64,000 nucleotides of DNA from Helicobacter felistomachi (GTDB taxonomy: Bacteria > Campylobacterota > Campylobacteria > Campylobacterales > Helicobacteraceae), in contig NZ_AP028022.1 of NCBI RefSeq assembly GCF_030296895.1, positions 1,426,001-1,490,000 of the forward strand, written 5' to 3'. How positions within the stretch are numbered: the stretch's first letter is position 1; every line of letters begins with the position of its first letter. The position numbers and the translations under genes were made by a program. This document shows, piece by piece, positions 25,651 through 34,692 of the stretch. The notes below the pieces were generated by a model. That model had not been told where the DNA came from, ran no database searches, and saw nothing but the letters and a program-made list of their open reading frames with translations.

Positions 25651-26840
25651 TGTTAAGTTTTAACGAAGCTTTAGAGGTCATTGGGGCGAGTTTTTTAACT
25701 CCGCTGGGTAGCGAAAAGGTCTTGTTTGCAGAGGCGTTGGGACGGGTGTTGGCTGAGGATATTTTAGCCCCCAAGGACAACCCTGACTCTCCGACAGCCA
25801 GCATGGATGGCTACGCTTTTAGATTAGAAGATTTGGATTTGTTGCAAACGCAAGGGTTGCCCGTGCAAGGAATCAATCCTGCCAGCTTGCAAGAACCCCC
25901 TATGTTAAAGCCCGGCCACTCGTTCAAAACTTTTGTGGGGGCAAAAATGCCCATAGGCGCGGATGCGCTTGTCATTGTGGAGGAAGTGCAAGAGCAGGCC
26001 GAGCGGATCTTCTTGACGCATAAGAGCGGGCGTTATCACTGGATTCGCCCCATAGGCTCGCAGTACAAAAAGGGGGCGGTGGTGCTTGCTAAAGGGGATA
26101 AAATCACACCCTATGCCATAGGTGCCTTAGCCGAGCACAACCAAGTCTTCGTGCAAGTGTATAAAAGGCCGCGCGTGGGGATTTTAAGCGGGGGAGCGGA
26201 GATTGTGGAGGTGGGTGCGCCTATTGAGGGGGTGCGTAGCGTGAATAACCACATGCTCAAGGCCATGGCAGAGCAACTAGGGGGCGAGGGGGTGCTCTAC
26301 CCGCTCTTGCCCGACAAGCAAGAGAGCATCGAACAAGCCATTTGCCACGCTTTTAGGGACTGCGACATGGTTGTAACCACGGGGGGGATGAGCAAGGGGG
26401 ATTTTGATTTCACCCAGCACGCCATTGCTAATGTGAGCGAAATCGCTTTCAAGGGTGCGAAGATCAAGCCGGGCAAACCCGTGGCTTACAGCATTTGTGC
26501 CAAGGACGGCACGCACAAGCCCTTATTGGCACTGCCAGGTAACCCCCCCGCTGCTGCGCTCACTTTTTATCTCTTCGGCGCGGCGGTCTTTGCCAAACTC
26601 TTCAACACCCCCTACACCCCCTTCCAAGAAGCCATTTTAGAAGAGGAGTTCACCAAGAATGAGGAACGCATGGAATTTTTGGCGTGTGCGGTGCACTTAA
26701 AAGAGGGGCGTTACTTTGCCCGCTTGCACCCTAGGACACATTTGCACGATGGCCATAGTGGGTTGTTGGTGCTAGAGGAAGGCGGACGGACTTACAAAAA
26801 GGGCAGTGGTGTGGCGCTTTTGTTACACCACATTTTTTGA
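25650..26840 (+). CDS. moeA: Molybdopterin molybdotransferase MoeA
   Basis: Inserts molybdate into adenylylated molybdopterin. The product has 396 residues from ATG 25650, the codon overlapping the ribA stop; longer in-frame starts inside ribA are not needed. Domain order is typical: SPTASMDGYAFR near residue 50, the phosphate-binding FVGAKMPIGADALVIVEE, then the MogA-like GDFDFTQHAI preceded by CDMVVTTGGMSKGD, and LALPGNPPAAALTFYLF near the end. It sits between ribA and moaD, whereas in H. pylori moeA is elsewhere and ribA is next to moaD (from memory). Confidence 0.95.
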   Translation: MLSFNEALEVIGASFLTPLGSEKVLFAEALGRVLAEDILAPKDNPDSPTASMDGYAFRLEDLDLLQTQGLPVQGINPASLQEPPMLKPGHSFKTFVGAKMPIGADALVIVEEVQEQAERIFLTHKSGRYHWIRPIGSQYKKGAVVLAKGDKITPYAIGALAEHNQVFVQVYKRPRVGILSGGAEIVEVGAPIEGVRSVNNHMLKAMAEQLGGEGVLYPLLPDKQESIEQAICHAFRDCDMVVTTGGMSKGDFDFTQHAIANVSEIAFKGAKIKPGKPVAYSICAKDGTHKPLLALPGNPPAAALTFYLFGAAVFAKLFNTPYTPFQEAILEEEFTKNEERMEFLACAVHLKEGRYFARLHPRTHLHDGHSGLLVLEEGGRTYKKGSGVALLLHHIF

Positions 26841-26855
26841 TTTTAAGGAGTTTTT

Positions 26856-27077
26856 ATGGTGTCTGTGCACTTTTTAGGGCCGATCAAAGAGGAAAGTCTA
26901 GAGTTAGACATTAAGGATTTGCAAGACTTGCGCCAAATTTTGCACGAAAAGGCGCAAATCAAGCCGTGGCTGGCGATGAGCGCGGTTGCTATCAATGGCG
27001 TGCTTGTGGAGGATGCCAACACCCCCTTGAAGGCGGGCGATGAGGTCGTCATTTTACCGCCCGTGTGCGGGGGCTAA
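26856..27077 (+). CDS. moaD: Molybdopterin synthase small subunit MoaD
   Basis: Ubiquitin-fold sulfur carrier that, as C-terminal thiocarboxylate, donates sulfur to precursor Z in the MoaDE complex. It has 73 residues, ends in VVILPPVCGG (the essential Gly-Gly) and contains LAMSAVAINGVLVEDANTPL. TAAGGAG lies 8 bases before the ATG. It is in the ribA-moeA-moaD-moaE-mogA-moaC operon; moaE starts 2 bases after its stop. Confidence 0.95.
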   Translation: MVSVHFLGPIKEESLELDIKDLQDLRQILHEKAQIKPWLAMSAVAINGVLVEDANTPLKAGDEVVILPPVCGG

Positions 27078-27079
27078 AA

Positions 27080-27517
27080 GTGCTTGAGGTTTTCGATGGG
27101 GCGCTAGACACAAACGCGCTTTATGGGGCGTGGTCTAAGCTGTGTGCTGCAAAAAACCTAGGGGCGTTGTGCGTCTTTAGCGGCTTTGTGCGCCCTGAGA
27201 GTGGGCTAGAGGGGCTAAGCTTTGAGGTGTTCATGCCTTTATTTGAGGCGTGGTTTGGCGCATGGCAAGAGCGGGCAAAGGCTCAAGAGGTGTATTTATG
27301 TTTGGCGCACTCAAGAGGCGATGTGCTAGTGGGGCAAAGCTCTTACATGGCAGGTTTGATGGGCGCACACCGCCAAAAGGCGTTGGAGCTGTACGCCCCC
27401 TTCGTTGAGGATTTCAAGCACAACGCCCCTATTTATAAATACGATTTAAGAAACGGGCAAAGGATTTACGCTAAGGATCGAAGCCATCCCTTGAAAGGGA
27501 GCGGATTACTGCAATGA
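27080..27517 (+). CDS. moaE: Molybdopterin synthase catalytic subunit MoaE
   Basis: Catalytic subunit that converts cyclic pyranopterin monophosphate to molybdopterin with sulfur from MoaD. I take GTG 27080 (MLEVFDGALD) as start because it follows the moaD stop by two bases; an in-frame GTG at 27065 would overlap moaD. The 145-residue protein has GALCVFSGFVRPE, a dimer segment, and the C-terminal active-site stretch IYKYDLRNGQRIYAKDRSHP with the conserved lysines. The 3' end overlaps mogA by 4 bases. Confidence 0.92.
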   Translation: MLEVFDGALDTNALYGAWSKLCAAKNLGALCVFSGFVRPESGLEGLSFEVFMPLFEAWFGAWQERAKAQEVYLCLAHSRGDVLVGQSSYMAGLMGAHRQKALELYAPFVEDFKHNAPIYKYDLRNGQRIYAKDRSHPLKGSGLLQ

Positions 27518-28041
27518 CAACAATCAACATCGGTGTGGTGGTGGCGAGCGACAGGGCCAGCACGGGCATTTACGAGGATTTGAGCGGGCTAGCCATTAAG
27601 GAGGTGCTGGGTGAGTATATTTTAAATCCCCTAGAGTTTGTTTACCGCTTGCTGCCAGACGAGCAGGCCTTATTGGAGCAAACTTTAATAGAGCTTAGCC
27701 AAAGCTGTGCGCTCATCGCCACAACAGGGGGCACGGGCCCGGCACCTAGAGATGTTACGCCTGAAGCAACTAAGGCGGTTTGTTCTAAGATGTTGCCCGG
27801 CTTTGGCGAGCTGATGCGCGCCACGAGTTTAAAGTATGTCCCCACAGCGATTTTATCGCGCCAAAGTGCGGGCATTTGCGGCTCTAGCCTTATTGTCAAC
27901 TTGCCCGGCAAACCCAAGAGCATTAGGGAGTGTTTAGAGGCGGTGTTTCCTGCCATCCCTTACTGCATTGATTTGATCGGTGGCCCCTACATTGAGGCAA
28001 ATGCCCAAAACATTAAGGTCTTTCGCCCCAAAAATGCTTAG
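27514..28041 (+). CDS. mogA: Molybdopterin adenylyltransferase MogA
   Basis: Adenylylates molybdopterin before metal insertion by MoeA. The 175-residue protein carries the MoCF_biosynth signature: [39 protein letters not shown] and the conserved late motif [20 protein letters not shown]. It overlaps moaE and moaC at its two ends (ATGA-type and 8 bases), a sign of coupled translation. Distinguishing MogA from MoaB by sequence alone is uncertain, but the D-R-A-S and TGGTGP motifs and operon fit MogA. Confidence 0.92.
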   Translation: MTTINIGVVVASDRASTGIYEDLSGLAIKEVLGEYILNPLEFVYRLLPDEQALLEQTLIELSQSCALIATTGGTGPAPRDVTPEATKAVCSKMLPGFGELMRATSLKYVPTAILSRQSAGICGSSLIVNLPGKPKSIRECLEAVFPAIPYCIDLIGGPYIEANAQNIKVFRPKNA

Positions 28042-28504
28042 CCATTTAGACAGCAACCAAAACCCTACAATGGTCCATGTGGGGGCTAAGGCACACACAG
28101 AGCGCAAAGCCGTTGCCAGCGGGCAAATTTCTATGAGTGCCAAGGCCTACGACGCCATTGTGGGGCAAAAGATTAAAAAGGGCCCCGTGCTACAAACCGC
28201 TATCATTGCCGCCATCATGGGGGCTAAACAAACCAGCTCTTTAATCCCCCTATGCCATCCCTTAAGCCTTTCAAGCGTGCAAGTAGAGGTGCAAGAGTTA
28301 AAAGATCTTTGCGCTTTTAAACTATTCGTGTCTGTAACACACACGGGGCAAACGGGCGTGGAGATGGAGGCTTTGATGGGTGTGAGTGTAGGGCTTTTAA
28401 CCATTTATGACATGGCTAAAGCGGTGGATAAGGGCATGGTGATGGGCGATGTGCGTCTAGAGTCTAAAAGCGGGGGCAAGAGCGGGGATTATGAGCGTCC
28501 TTAA
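28034..28504 (+). CDS. moaC: Cyclic pyranopterin monophosphate synthase MoaC
   Basis: Converts the MoaA product to cyclic pyranopterin monophosphate. I take ATG 28034 as start; it lies just inside the mogA end. The 156-residue protein has [33 protein letters not shown] (catalytic His region), [20 protein letters not shown] and [13 protein letters not shown] with the conserved Asp-Met-x-Lys. It closes the molybdopterin operon; moaA is not in the window. A new promoter for hpaA follows. Confidence 0.95.
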   Translation: MLSHLDSNQNPTMVHVGAKAHTERKAVASGQISMSAKAYDAIVGQKIKKGPVLQTAIIAAIMGAKQTSSLIPLCHPLSLSSVQVEVQELKDLCAFKLFVSVTHTGQTGVEMEALMGVSVGLLTIYDMAKAVDKGMVMGDVRLESKSGGKSGDYERP

Positions 28505-28523
28505 GCTGTTAGCATAAATACGC

Positions 28524-28529
28524 TATAAT
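28524..28529 (+). promoter_or_regulatory. -10 box for hpaA
   Basis: CGCTATAATGAG provides TATAAT 43 bases before the hpaA ATG; an AAGGAG ribosome binding site lies between them. Confidence 0.6.
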
Positions 28530-28571
28530 GAGAACTTTACCTAAAAAATAACACGATTTCAAGGAGAATAA

Positions 28572-29327
28572 ATGCAGTTTAAAACATGGTTATGTGGATT
28601 GGGGCTAGCGGCCGCTTTTGCGGGCTGTGGCCCTGACATTATTGTCACAAACAATGTCCCCCTGCGCTTGGCCTACAAGAGCCAAACCGCCAAAGCCCCG
28701 GCTACGCACAAACAGATCATGATCTTAAAGCCCTTGTTGCAATACAGCGACAACATCGCTAGGGAGTATGAAAACAGCTTTAAAAAGCAGCTCACCCTGA
28801 AAATCCAAGCCTTGCTCGACAATCAAGGCTACAAAGCCACAATCCTAGATGTGAGCGATAAAAACGATCTCACTTTTTCACAAAAACGCGACAACTATTT
28901 AGGGCTAGAGATCAGCGGAGAAGTGGTATTAAGACCCGACCCTAAAACCACAGAGCAAAAGAAATCCAGCCCCGGGCTTATTTTCTCCACAGGCATGGAC
29001 GTTACAAAAGGCGCGCTCTTGGCGATGGGTTATATTAAGGTCGTCTTCATTGAGCCTGAGAGCGGGGAGGCGGTCGATTCGTTCATGATCGATCTTAGCG
29101 AGATCGATGTGCATGAGCCCTTTGTGCGCTCTAGCCGATCCGAGCACACCGGCGGGCTTTTAAGCTCACTCTATAAGGGTAAGGACGACTCCAATGACGC
29201 TGTAAAAAAGGCCTTAAACACCATCTTTAGTGCCGTGCTCGCTAAAATTGACGCCAAAATGACCCAAGAAAAAATCCAAGCCTACTCCAAAGACATCGCC
29301 GATCTAAAAGCCCAACGCAAGTACTGA
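28572..29327 (+). CDS. hpaA: HpaA lipoprotein (flagellar sheath adhesin)
   Basis: Helicobacter-specific lipoprotein found on the flagellar sheath and outer membrane, named as a neuraminyllactose-binding haemagglutinin and reported as needed for colonisation by H. pylori. The 251 residues include a signal peptide ending in the lipobox FAGC. Matches to H. pylori HpaA run throughout: QYSDNIAREYENSFKKQ, LRPDPKTTEQKKSSPGLIFS, DSFMIDLSEIDVHEPFV, and the Lys-rich tail KDIADLKAQRKY. Close similarity marks it as the HpaA orthologue rather than a distant paralogue. It has its own promoter and follows moaC as in H. pylori (HP0798-HP0797). The stop overlaps the ATG of the next gene (TGATG), so the two are coupled. 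Confidence 0.93.
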   Translation: MQFKTWLCGLGLAAAFAGCGPDIIVTNNVPLRLAYKSQTAKAPATHKQIMILKPLLQYSDNIAREYENSFKKQLTLKIQALLDNQGYKATILDVSDKNDLTFSQKRDNYLGLEISGEVVLRPDPKTTEQKKSSPGLIFSTGMDVTKGALLAMGYIKVVFIEPESGEAVDSFMIDLSEIDVHEPFVRSSRSEHTGGLLSSLYKGKDDSNDAVKKALNTIFSAVLAKIDAKMTQEKIQAYSKDIADLKAQRKY

Positions 29328-31432
29328 TGTTGTCTTATTTCACCAAAAGGGCGGTATGCGCCCTATTTAGTGCTTTTGTCTTTAGTCTGTTTTTAAGTTT
29401 ATTTTTAAGCCTATTGCGTCTAGGCTTCATCGTTTATAGTGGGCTTTATGAGGGTGCGCTCGCCCATCCCCTACCCTTCGATCAAATCGCTCAAGTGCTC
29501 AAAGATGGCTTTAAATACGACAACCGTGTTGTGGCAGCCGCCTCCTTGATTTTCTTATTGTTGGCCTTTGTGCGCGCCAAAGCCGCCCACATTTTCGCTT
29601 TGTTTGTGCTGGTCCTTTGCTTGTTCTTACAAGTGGCCAACATCACCTACTACGAGATTTACGGCGTGGTGTTTGACTCGAATTTATTAGATGCCTTCAA
29701 CCAAACCCCCAAAATTTTAGTGGGCATGGCGCTGCATAGCGAATACCACATCCCCACTAAGGTGTTTGTGTGGCTGGTATGCAGCGTGCTGGCAGGCTTT
29801 GTTTACCACAAACTGGGGCGTGCAAGCGATGGGCTTGCTGGGGTGTTGCAAGACTTGCCTTTTAAGCCCGTGTGTGGCTTTTTAGTGACTAGTTTCTCTG
29901 TGTGGACTCTCTATTGCATCAATTCCCGCCTCGCCTTAAAAGGTGTGTCGCTCGACTTCATTGTTAGGCCCGCTAAAAATCCCTTTTTGCGTCAGATCAC
30001 TCCGGGGGCTTTTAGGGATTTGTATTTGGTCTTTAGGGACTATAAAAAGAGCCAAAATATCCACTTTTCTAATTTCACGAGTAAAAGCCTGCTGCAAGCA
30101 AGCATAGATTATTTCAACCTGCCCCCCAACACCAAACTCCCCCTAGACTTAAGAAAACTTCTAAGCCACACCAGCCAAAACCCCCTTGCCCCCACCATAG
30201 AGCATGTCTTTTACATCGTGTCCGAGTCGCTTTCTAGCTGGCACTTTGACCCTAGATTTGACGCGATCCACTTAACAAGTGCCCTAAAAAGCCTCAACGA
30301 CCAGCAACATGGCTTTATTTTCCCCCTTTTTTTGGAGGACGCTAGACGCACGGTCAAAAGCCTAGATGTGCAACTCACAGGGCTGTTTGACATCAACGAC
30401 ACAAATTTTGTCAACATGGGCGTGAATATCCCTAGCCTACCCACCGCCATAGGCAACCAAATGAAGGGCTTAGGTTTTGACACCACCTTTTACTACGGGG
30501 GCAGCGGGATCTGGAACAGACTCGATCGCTTTAGTAAGAAAGAAGGCTTCGATCACTTCATCTTCAACACCTACTTAATGGACTTTGCCAAAGCACAGCT
30601 TAAAGCCAACTCCAAAGCCTACCCAAGCCCCATCACCACCAACTGGGGCGTGCACGACAATGTGCTTTTTGACTACATCTTAAACAACACCCCCACCCAC
30701 AAAAAAACCTTTAGCATGGTGATGACCTTAAGCAACCACCCCACCCGCAATGTCAACTTAAAGGCCTTTGGCGTGCCGGTTAAGAAAATACAAGCCTTCG
30801 TGGCGCACTCTAAAGAGCCCAACATGCCAAATGCCAATTTCTTAGGGCATGTGTATTGGTACGACAAAATTTTAGTGGACTTCATTAAAAAAGCCCGCGC
30901 TAAATTCCCCAACTCTCTTTTTGTCATCACCGGCGATCACTTCGATCGCAGTTTCATCTACGCCAAAGATAATCACTATTGGACTAAAAGTGTGCCTTTG
31001 ATCCTTTATGCCCCCAGTTTAAGCCCTAAACTTGCCGCGTGCATTGGCGCACACATTGACATTGCCCCCACGATCATGGAGCTGGTCGCCCCCAAGGGCT
31101 ATCCATACGCCAGCTTTGGCAAACCCCTTTTTAGAAATACTGCCAATAGTGCCGACACGCCCAAAGATTGCAGCGTGAGAAGACCCTTTGTGTGGGGGCA
31201 GTCTAAAGATTTTGCTTTGGGTTTTGAGTCGGTGGCAGGACAGAGCCAAAAAAGCGGACTGGATTTTATCTACACAGATGGCGGCGCGCTCTTGTATGTC
31301 AAAAACCACGCTTGGATCAAAGCCCCGCTTTTAAAGGCAGACATGGCCCTAGCTAAGGAGCTCAAAGACAAAAAACAAATCGCTAATGGCCTCAGCTGGT
31401 ATTATCTCTTCAAAGGCCCCATTGTCAAATAG
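29327..31432 (+). CDS. LTA synthase-like sulfatase-superfamily membrane protein
   Basis: Inner-membrane protein of 701 residues resembling H. pylori HP0578 and the LTA synthase family, which transfers glycerol-phosphate or phosphoethanolamine groups. The first 200 residues have five hydrophobic segments, for example ALFSAFVFSLFLSLFLSLLR and IFALFVLVLCLFLQVANITY. The periplasmic catalytic domain starts at HVFYIVSESLSSWHFD (metal-binding Glu), continues DVQLTGLFDIND with a nucleophile-region Thr, and has the metal site FVITGDHFDRS (Asp-His). In a gastric Helicobacter it may modify envelope glycans; the substrate is unknown. It is coupled to hpaA and convergent with flgL. No frame damage. Confidence 0.8.
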   Translation: MLSYFTKRAVCALFSAFVFSLFLSLFLSLLRLGFIVYSGLYEGALAHPLPFDQIAQVLKDGFKYDNRVVAAASLIFLLLAFVRAKAAHIFALFVLVLCLFLQVANITYYEIYGVVFDSNLLDAFNQTPKILVGMALHSEYHIPTKVFVWLVCSVLAGFVYHKLGRASDGLAGVLQDLPFKPVCGFLVTSFSVWTLYCINSRLALKGVSLDFIVRPAKNPFLRQITPGAFRDLYLVFRDYKKSQNIHFSNFTSKSLLQASIDYFNLPPNTKLPLDLRKLLSHTSQNPLAPTIEHVFYIVSESLSSWHFDPRFDAIHLTSALKSLNDQQHGFIFPLFLEDARRTVKSLDVQLTGLFDINDTNFVNMGVNIPSLPTAIGNQMKGLGFDTTFYYGGSGIWNRLDRFSKKEGFDHFIFNTYLMDFAKAQLKANSKAYPSPITTNWGVHDNVLFDYILNNTPTHKKTFSMVMTLSNHPTRNVNLKAFGVPVKKIQAFVAHSKEPNMPNANFLGHVYWYDKILVDFIKKARAKFPNSLFVITGDHFDRSFIYAKDNHYWTKSVPLILYAPSLSPKLAACIGAHIDIAPTIMELVAPKGYPYASFGKPLFRNTANSADTPKDCSVRRPFVWGQSKDFALGFESVAGQSQKSGLDFIYTDGGALLYVKNHAWIKAPLLKADMALAKELKDKKQIANGLSWYYLFKGPIVK

Positions 31433-31444
31433 AGGGCTTAGCCC

Positions 31445-33979
31445 TTACATGTAGTTTGTCAAGCTCATTTGGTTGATTTTGCTCGCAGAGGCTAAAGAGG
31501 CATCGTAATTGTTACGCAGTTGGGCGAACTTGTTGTAGGTTTGGGCGACATCGGTGCCTGTGGTGTCAGCACGAATCGACTCGACTTGGTTCTTCAACAC
31601 TTCATTGCGGCGCATGACATGGGAGAAGTTGCGGCTATGCGCCCCATTAGAGGCGATGATCTTTTCAATGTGGTCGCTCAAGTGATCGATGAGGGCGATC
31701 CCATTTTGTATCCCCGTGTTGCGCATTTCAGGGCCATAGCCCTGCAAGGTGTCTGGGCGATCGATCCCCTCCTTCACCGCTTCAATCACTTGGTCCAATT
31801 GTTTAAAAAAGTGGATGTGGGGGGTGTCGATCGTGGGGGCGTTGTTGGCATTGAGGCGGATAGCGGGCGTGTCGCGTCTTAAACTCTCAGGACTAAAGTC
31901 GCTCGCCTTGTTGTCGTAAAACATGAATTGCATGGGGGTCTTGGAGTGCATTTTATCGTGGATTTGCACTTGCCCGCGGTCGTTAAAACGCACATCTACC
32001 CGATCATCGGCTTGCTTTAAAAGGGACATGAAGGCATCCTTGCTCGCCTTAGAGGGAGCATTGCTTTGGGCTTGCTCGTATTCTTTAGGATCGCTGTTGC
32101 TGAAGTTAAAAGCTAAAGTCATCGCGTCCATCAGTTGGCGGTAGGTGAAGTCGTTGGGCTTGGTGAGCGCGGGGGCTTTGTCATCGCGGTTGTAAAGGGG
32201 GATGTGATACACCCCCCCGCCTTTTTTAGGCAAGTCTAAAAACGCTCCCCCGGGGCTTAAATGCAGCTGGGCCTTGACATCCACGCCGTTGTTGTCTTTA
32301 AGCACCATGGTGTAGTCTTGTTGGGTGATTTTTGCCCCCATGGCGGAGGCAAGGGTGCTGGCCCCTGTGGCGTAGTCCATCGTTTTAGGCACGATCTGAG
32401 ACACATTGCTGTGTAAATACGCCCCTTGTCGGCTGAAGTAGGTTTGCTTGTAGGTGTCGGCGTAATCTAGGGGTAGGGCCTTGGTGGGCACGCCCTTGGC
32501 ATCTAGGCTCGTGATCTTCAAGCTAAAGCCACTTTCACCATCAAAAGGGGGTTTGTTGCTGTCATGCGCCTTGTTGCGGACATTGTTGTCGACGACTCTT
32601 AAATGCCCATCATTGGAAAGCTCAACATCTAATTTCCCCCCAAAGTGGCTTTTAATGCCGTCCATTAAATCTTGCATGGTGGTGGTGGGGGTGATGGCTA
32701 AAATCAAAGGCTCTAGGGGGGTGTCATCTATGTGGCCATCGGGCTTGTTGGGGCGTGTGCCTTCAAGTTTGAGGCTAGCGACACTGGGGCCTAGAATGTC
32801 TTTGATTGGGGTGTTTCTTGTGGCAGGGGTGTTGCCTTCTGTGGTGATGAACGCGCTTTTGATGTCGTGCATGCGGTGATCGTAGGGGTCCAGCGTGCTT
32901 TGCAAGCTCTCTAGCGCGCGGTTAGCCACAAATGCGCTTTTGACATAGGTGCTCACCCGAGCCCCACTGGTGAATAAATCATTTAAATCGTCTACATTTT
33001 TCTCACTAGAAACCATATGAAAGTCCAAAGTCGCCCGCCCTGGGGTCAAATCCCTGATCTCAATCTCCCCCCATGCGTTTAAGGACACTTGCACGACTTG
33101 GTTTGTGGAAGTGTTGCCATACGCCTTACCGATTTGATCGAGCAAATCTTGCACTCTTGTGGCATCGTCCTTATTATTGTAGCCCTTGTCTAGCGCAAAT
33201 TTTGCCTTAAAGGCACTGCCATCGGGGCGCACCCCTTGCAAATAAAAAATCTCGGGTTTGTCGTTGCGTGGGTCGTTGTCGGTATCGCCGATCAAATCGC
33301 GCAAAGTGTCTTGAGCGTTGATGTAGACTTCTTGCGGGTTTTGGGTGCGGTTGTAAGAGTCCATGATGTCTGGGTGCAGCTTGCTTTGGTTGAGTTTTTT
33401 AATGTTGGCCGTGATGATTTTTTGGCGGTCTACATCTTTACCTAAAAAGAGATTTTGCCCGCTGACATTGTAGGGGACTAAATTATGCGAGCCGATCAGG
33501 GCGTTTAAATTTTCGTTGTTGCCGTAGTAATTGCCTGCCTTATCAAAAGGGGGGCGATCGACCTTGCTCCCCCCAAAAATATACTCCCCCCCCACTGAGG
33601 TGTTGGCGACATTGATCATGTGTTCTTTGAGTTTTTGCAAGTCTAGGGCGATGGCTTGGCGAGAGGTCGTGGAGTGCGCATCGCTGGCGGCTTGGATGAG
33701 TTTTGTTTTAAACTGCTCCATCGTGCTGGAAAGCTCGGTTAAGGCTTTGTCGGTGTTGAGTGTGGAAGTGTAGGCACTTTGGGCGACATCGTGGGCTTGA
33801 TCGAGGGTGTTGGATTCAAAGCCATACTTCAAGTTTTGGTTATTGACTTGGCTGTTTTGGTAGCCATACTCGGCTTTGAGTCCCGAGGCGATTTGGTTGT
33901 TGGCGGTGTTGAGTTTGTTTTGGAGCGCATTTTGGTAGTAGTTGATTTGGTTGTAGCGGTTGCCATCGGTGATGCGCAT
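31445..33979 (-). CDS. flgL: Flagellar hook-filament junction protein FlgL (HAP3)
   Basis: Second hook-filament junction protein, exported and placed between FlgK and the flagellin filament. The 844 residues are long compared with enteric FlgL but normal for Helicobacter (H. pylori HP0295 is about 828). Flagellin-like ends are clear: MRITDGNRYNQINYYQNALQ with IASGLKAEYGYQ at the N-terminus, YIFGGSKVDRPPFD, and a C-terminal coiled coil (LRNNYDASLASASKINQMSL). The middle is a large variable surface domain. A sigma-54 promoter lies 34 bases upstream, consistent with RpoN control of middle flagellar genes. AAGGAAG precedes the ATG. Confidence 0.95.
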   Translation of the reverse strand: MRITDGNRYNQINYYQNALQNKLNTANNQIASGLKAEYGYQNSQVNNQNLKYGFESNTLDQAHDVAQSAYTSTLNTDKALTELSSTMEQFKTKLIQAASDAHSTTSRQAIALDLQKLKEHMINVANTSVGGEYIFGGSKVDRPPFDKAGNYYGNNENLNALIGSHNLVPYNVSGQNLFLGKDVDRQKIITANIKKLNQSKLHPDIMDSYNRTQNPQEVYINAQDTLRDLIGDTDNDPRNDKPEIFYLQGVRPDGSAFKAKFALDKGYNNKDDATRVQDLLDQIGKAYGNTSTNQVVQVSLNAWGEIEIRDLTPGRATLDFHMVSSEKNVDDLNDLFTSGARVSTYVKSAFVANRALESLQSTLDPYDHRMHDIKSAFITTEGNTPATRNTPIKDILGPSVASLKLEGTRPNKPDGHIDDTPLEPLILAITPTTTMQDLMDGIKSHFGGKLDVELSNDGHLRVVDNNVRNKAHDSNKPPFDGESGFSLKITSLDAKGVPTKALPLDYADTYKQTYFSRQGAYLHSNVSQIVPKTMDYATGASTLASAMGAKITQQDYTMVLKDNNGVDVKAQLHLSPGGAFLDLPKKGGGVYHIPLYNRDDKAPALTKPNDFTYRQLMDAMTLAFNFSNSDPKEYEQAQSNAPSKASKDAFMSLLKQADDRVDVRFNDRGQVQIHDKMHSKTPMQFMFYDNKASDFSPESLRRDTPAIRLNANNAPTIDTPHIHFFKQLDQVIEAVKEGIDRPDTLQGYGPEMRNTGIQNGIALIDHLSDHIEKIIASNGAHSRNFSHVMRRNEVLKNQVESIRADTTGTDVAQTYNKFAQLRNNYDASLASASKINQMSLTNYM

Positions 33980-34013
33980 AAGACTTCCTTTTCAATGTAA
34001 CTCATCCCAAACA

Positions 34014-34029
34014 TGCAATATATATACCA
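34014..34029 (-). promoter_or_regulatory. Sigma-54 (RpoN) promoter of flgL
   Basis: The minus strand reads TGGTATATATATTGCA: a GG and a GC exactly ten bases apart, with the TTGCA element. It ends 34 bases before the flgL ATG. In H. pylori flgL (HP0295) is in the RpoN regulon. Confidence 0.75.
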
Positions 34030-34062
34030 CTTTGCTAAGGTAAAATTTTAGGTTTCTTATGC

Positions 34063-34068
34063 TAGAAT
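34063..34068 (+). promoter_or_regulatory. -10 box for rplU-rpmA
   Basis: TTATGCTAGAATGG contains an extended -10 (TGC then TAGAAT) 36 bases before the rplU ATG. It is divergent from flgL. Confidence 0.55.
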
Positions 34069-34104
34069 GGACTCTAGTTTTAATTTCTAATTTTAGGCGG
34101 AGAT

Positions 34105-34419
34105 ATGTTTTACGCGGTCTTTAAGAATGGGGGCAAGCAATACAAGGTGCAAGAGGGCGATGTTGTCTTGCTAGACAGGCTGGGCTTAGAGCCTAAAGCA
34201 CACTTTCAAATTCACGAGGTGCTGGCTGTCTGCCAAGAGGGGCAAATGTCCTATGGTAGCCCCTTTGTCAATGGGGCACAAATTGAGGCTGAGGTCATCA
34301 ACGAGGGGCGGGGCAAAAAGGTCGTGATCTTCAAAAAACGCCGCCGCAAGGACAGCAAGACCAAAAGAGGCTTTCGCCGCGACTTCACCCGCGTCAAAAT
34401 CACAAAAATCGTAGCATAA
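34105..34419 (+). CDS. rplU: 50S ribosomal protein L21
   Basis: Ribosomal protein that binds 23S rRNA domain VI with L20. The 104 residues match L21 end to end: [20 protein letters not shown], the basic loop [20 protein letters not shown] and terminal [15 protein letters not shown] precedes the ATG by 5 bases. First gene of the rplU-rpmA-dpp cluster; rpmA starts 11 bases after its stop. Confidence 0.97.
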   Translation: MFYAVFKNGGKQYKVQEGDVVLLDRLGLEPKAHFQIHEVLAVCQEGQMSYGSPFVNGAQIEAEVINEGRGKKVVIFKKRRRKDSKTKRGFRRDFTRVKITKIVA

Positions 34420-34430
34420 AGGATTAAAGC

Positions 34431-34691
34431 ATGGCACACAAGAAGGGACAAGGCAGCACCCAAAATAACCGCGACTCCGCGGGGCGTAGACTAGGCGTTA
34501 AGAAGTTTGGAGCAGAGTTTGTGCGGGCGGGCAATATCATTGTGCGCCAAAGGGGCACAAAAGTACACCCCGGCAAAAATGTAGGGCTAGGTAAAGACCA
34601 CACCATTTTTGCTCTTGTAGATGGCGTGGTGCACTTTAGCCACAAAGACAAGCACCGCAAACAAGTTTCTGTGTTCCCCAAATTGGCGTGA
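34431..34691 (+). CDS. rpmA: 50S ribosomal protein L27
   Basis: Ribosomal protein whose N-terminus reaches the peptidyl transferase centre. The 86 residues start [20 protein letters not shown], without the cleavable N-terminal extension of Firmicutes, then [20 protein letters not shown] and [16 protein letters not shown]. dppA starts one base after the stop. Confidence 0.97.
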   Translation: MAHKKGQGSTQNNRDSAGRRLGVKKFGAEFVRAGNIIVRQRGTKVHPGKNVGLGKDHTIFALVDGVVHFSHKDKHRKQVSVFPKLA

Positions 34692-34692
34692 T

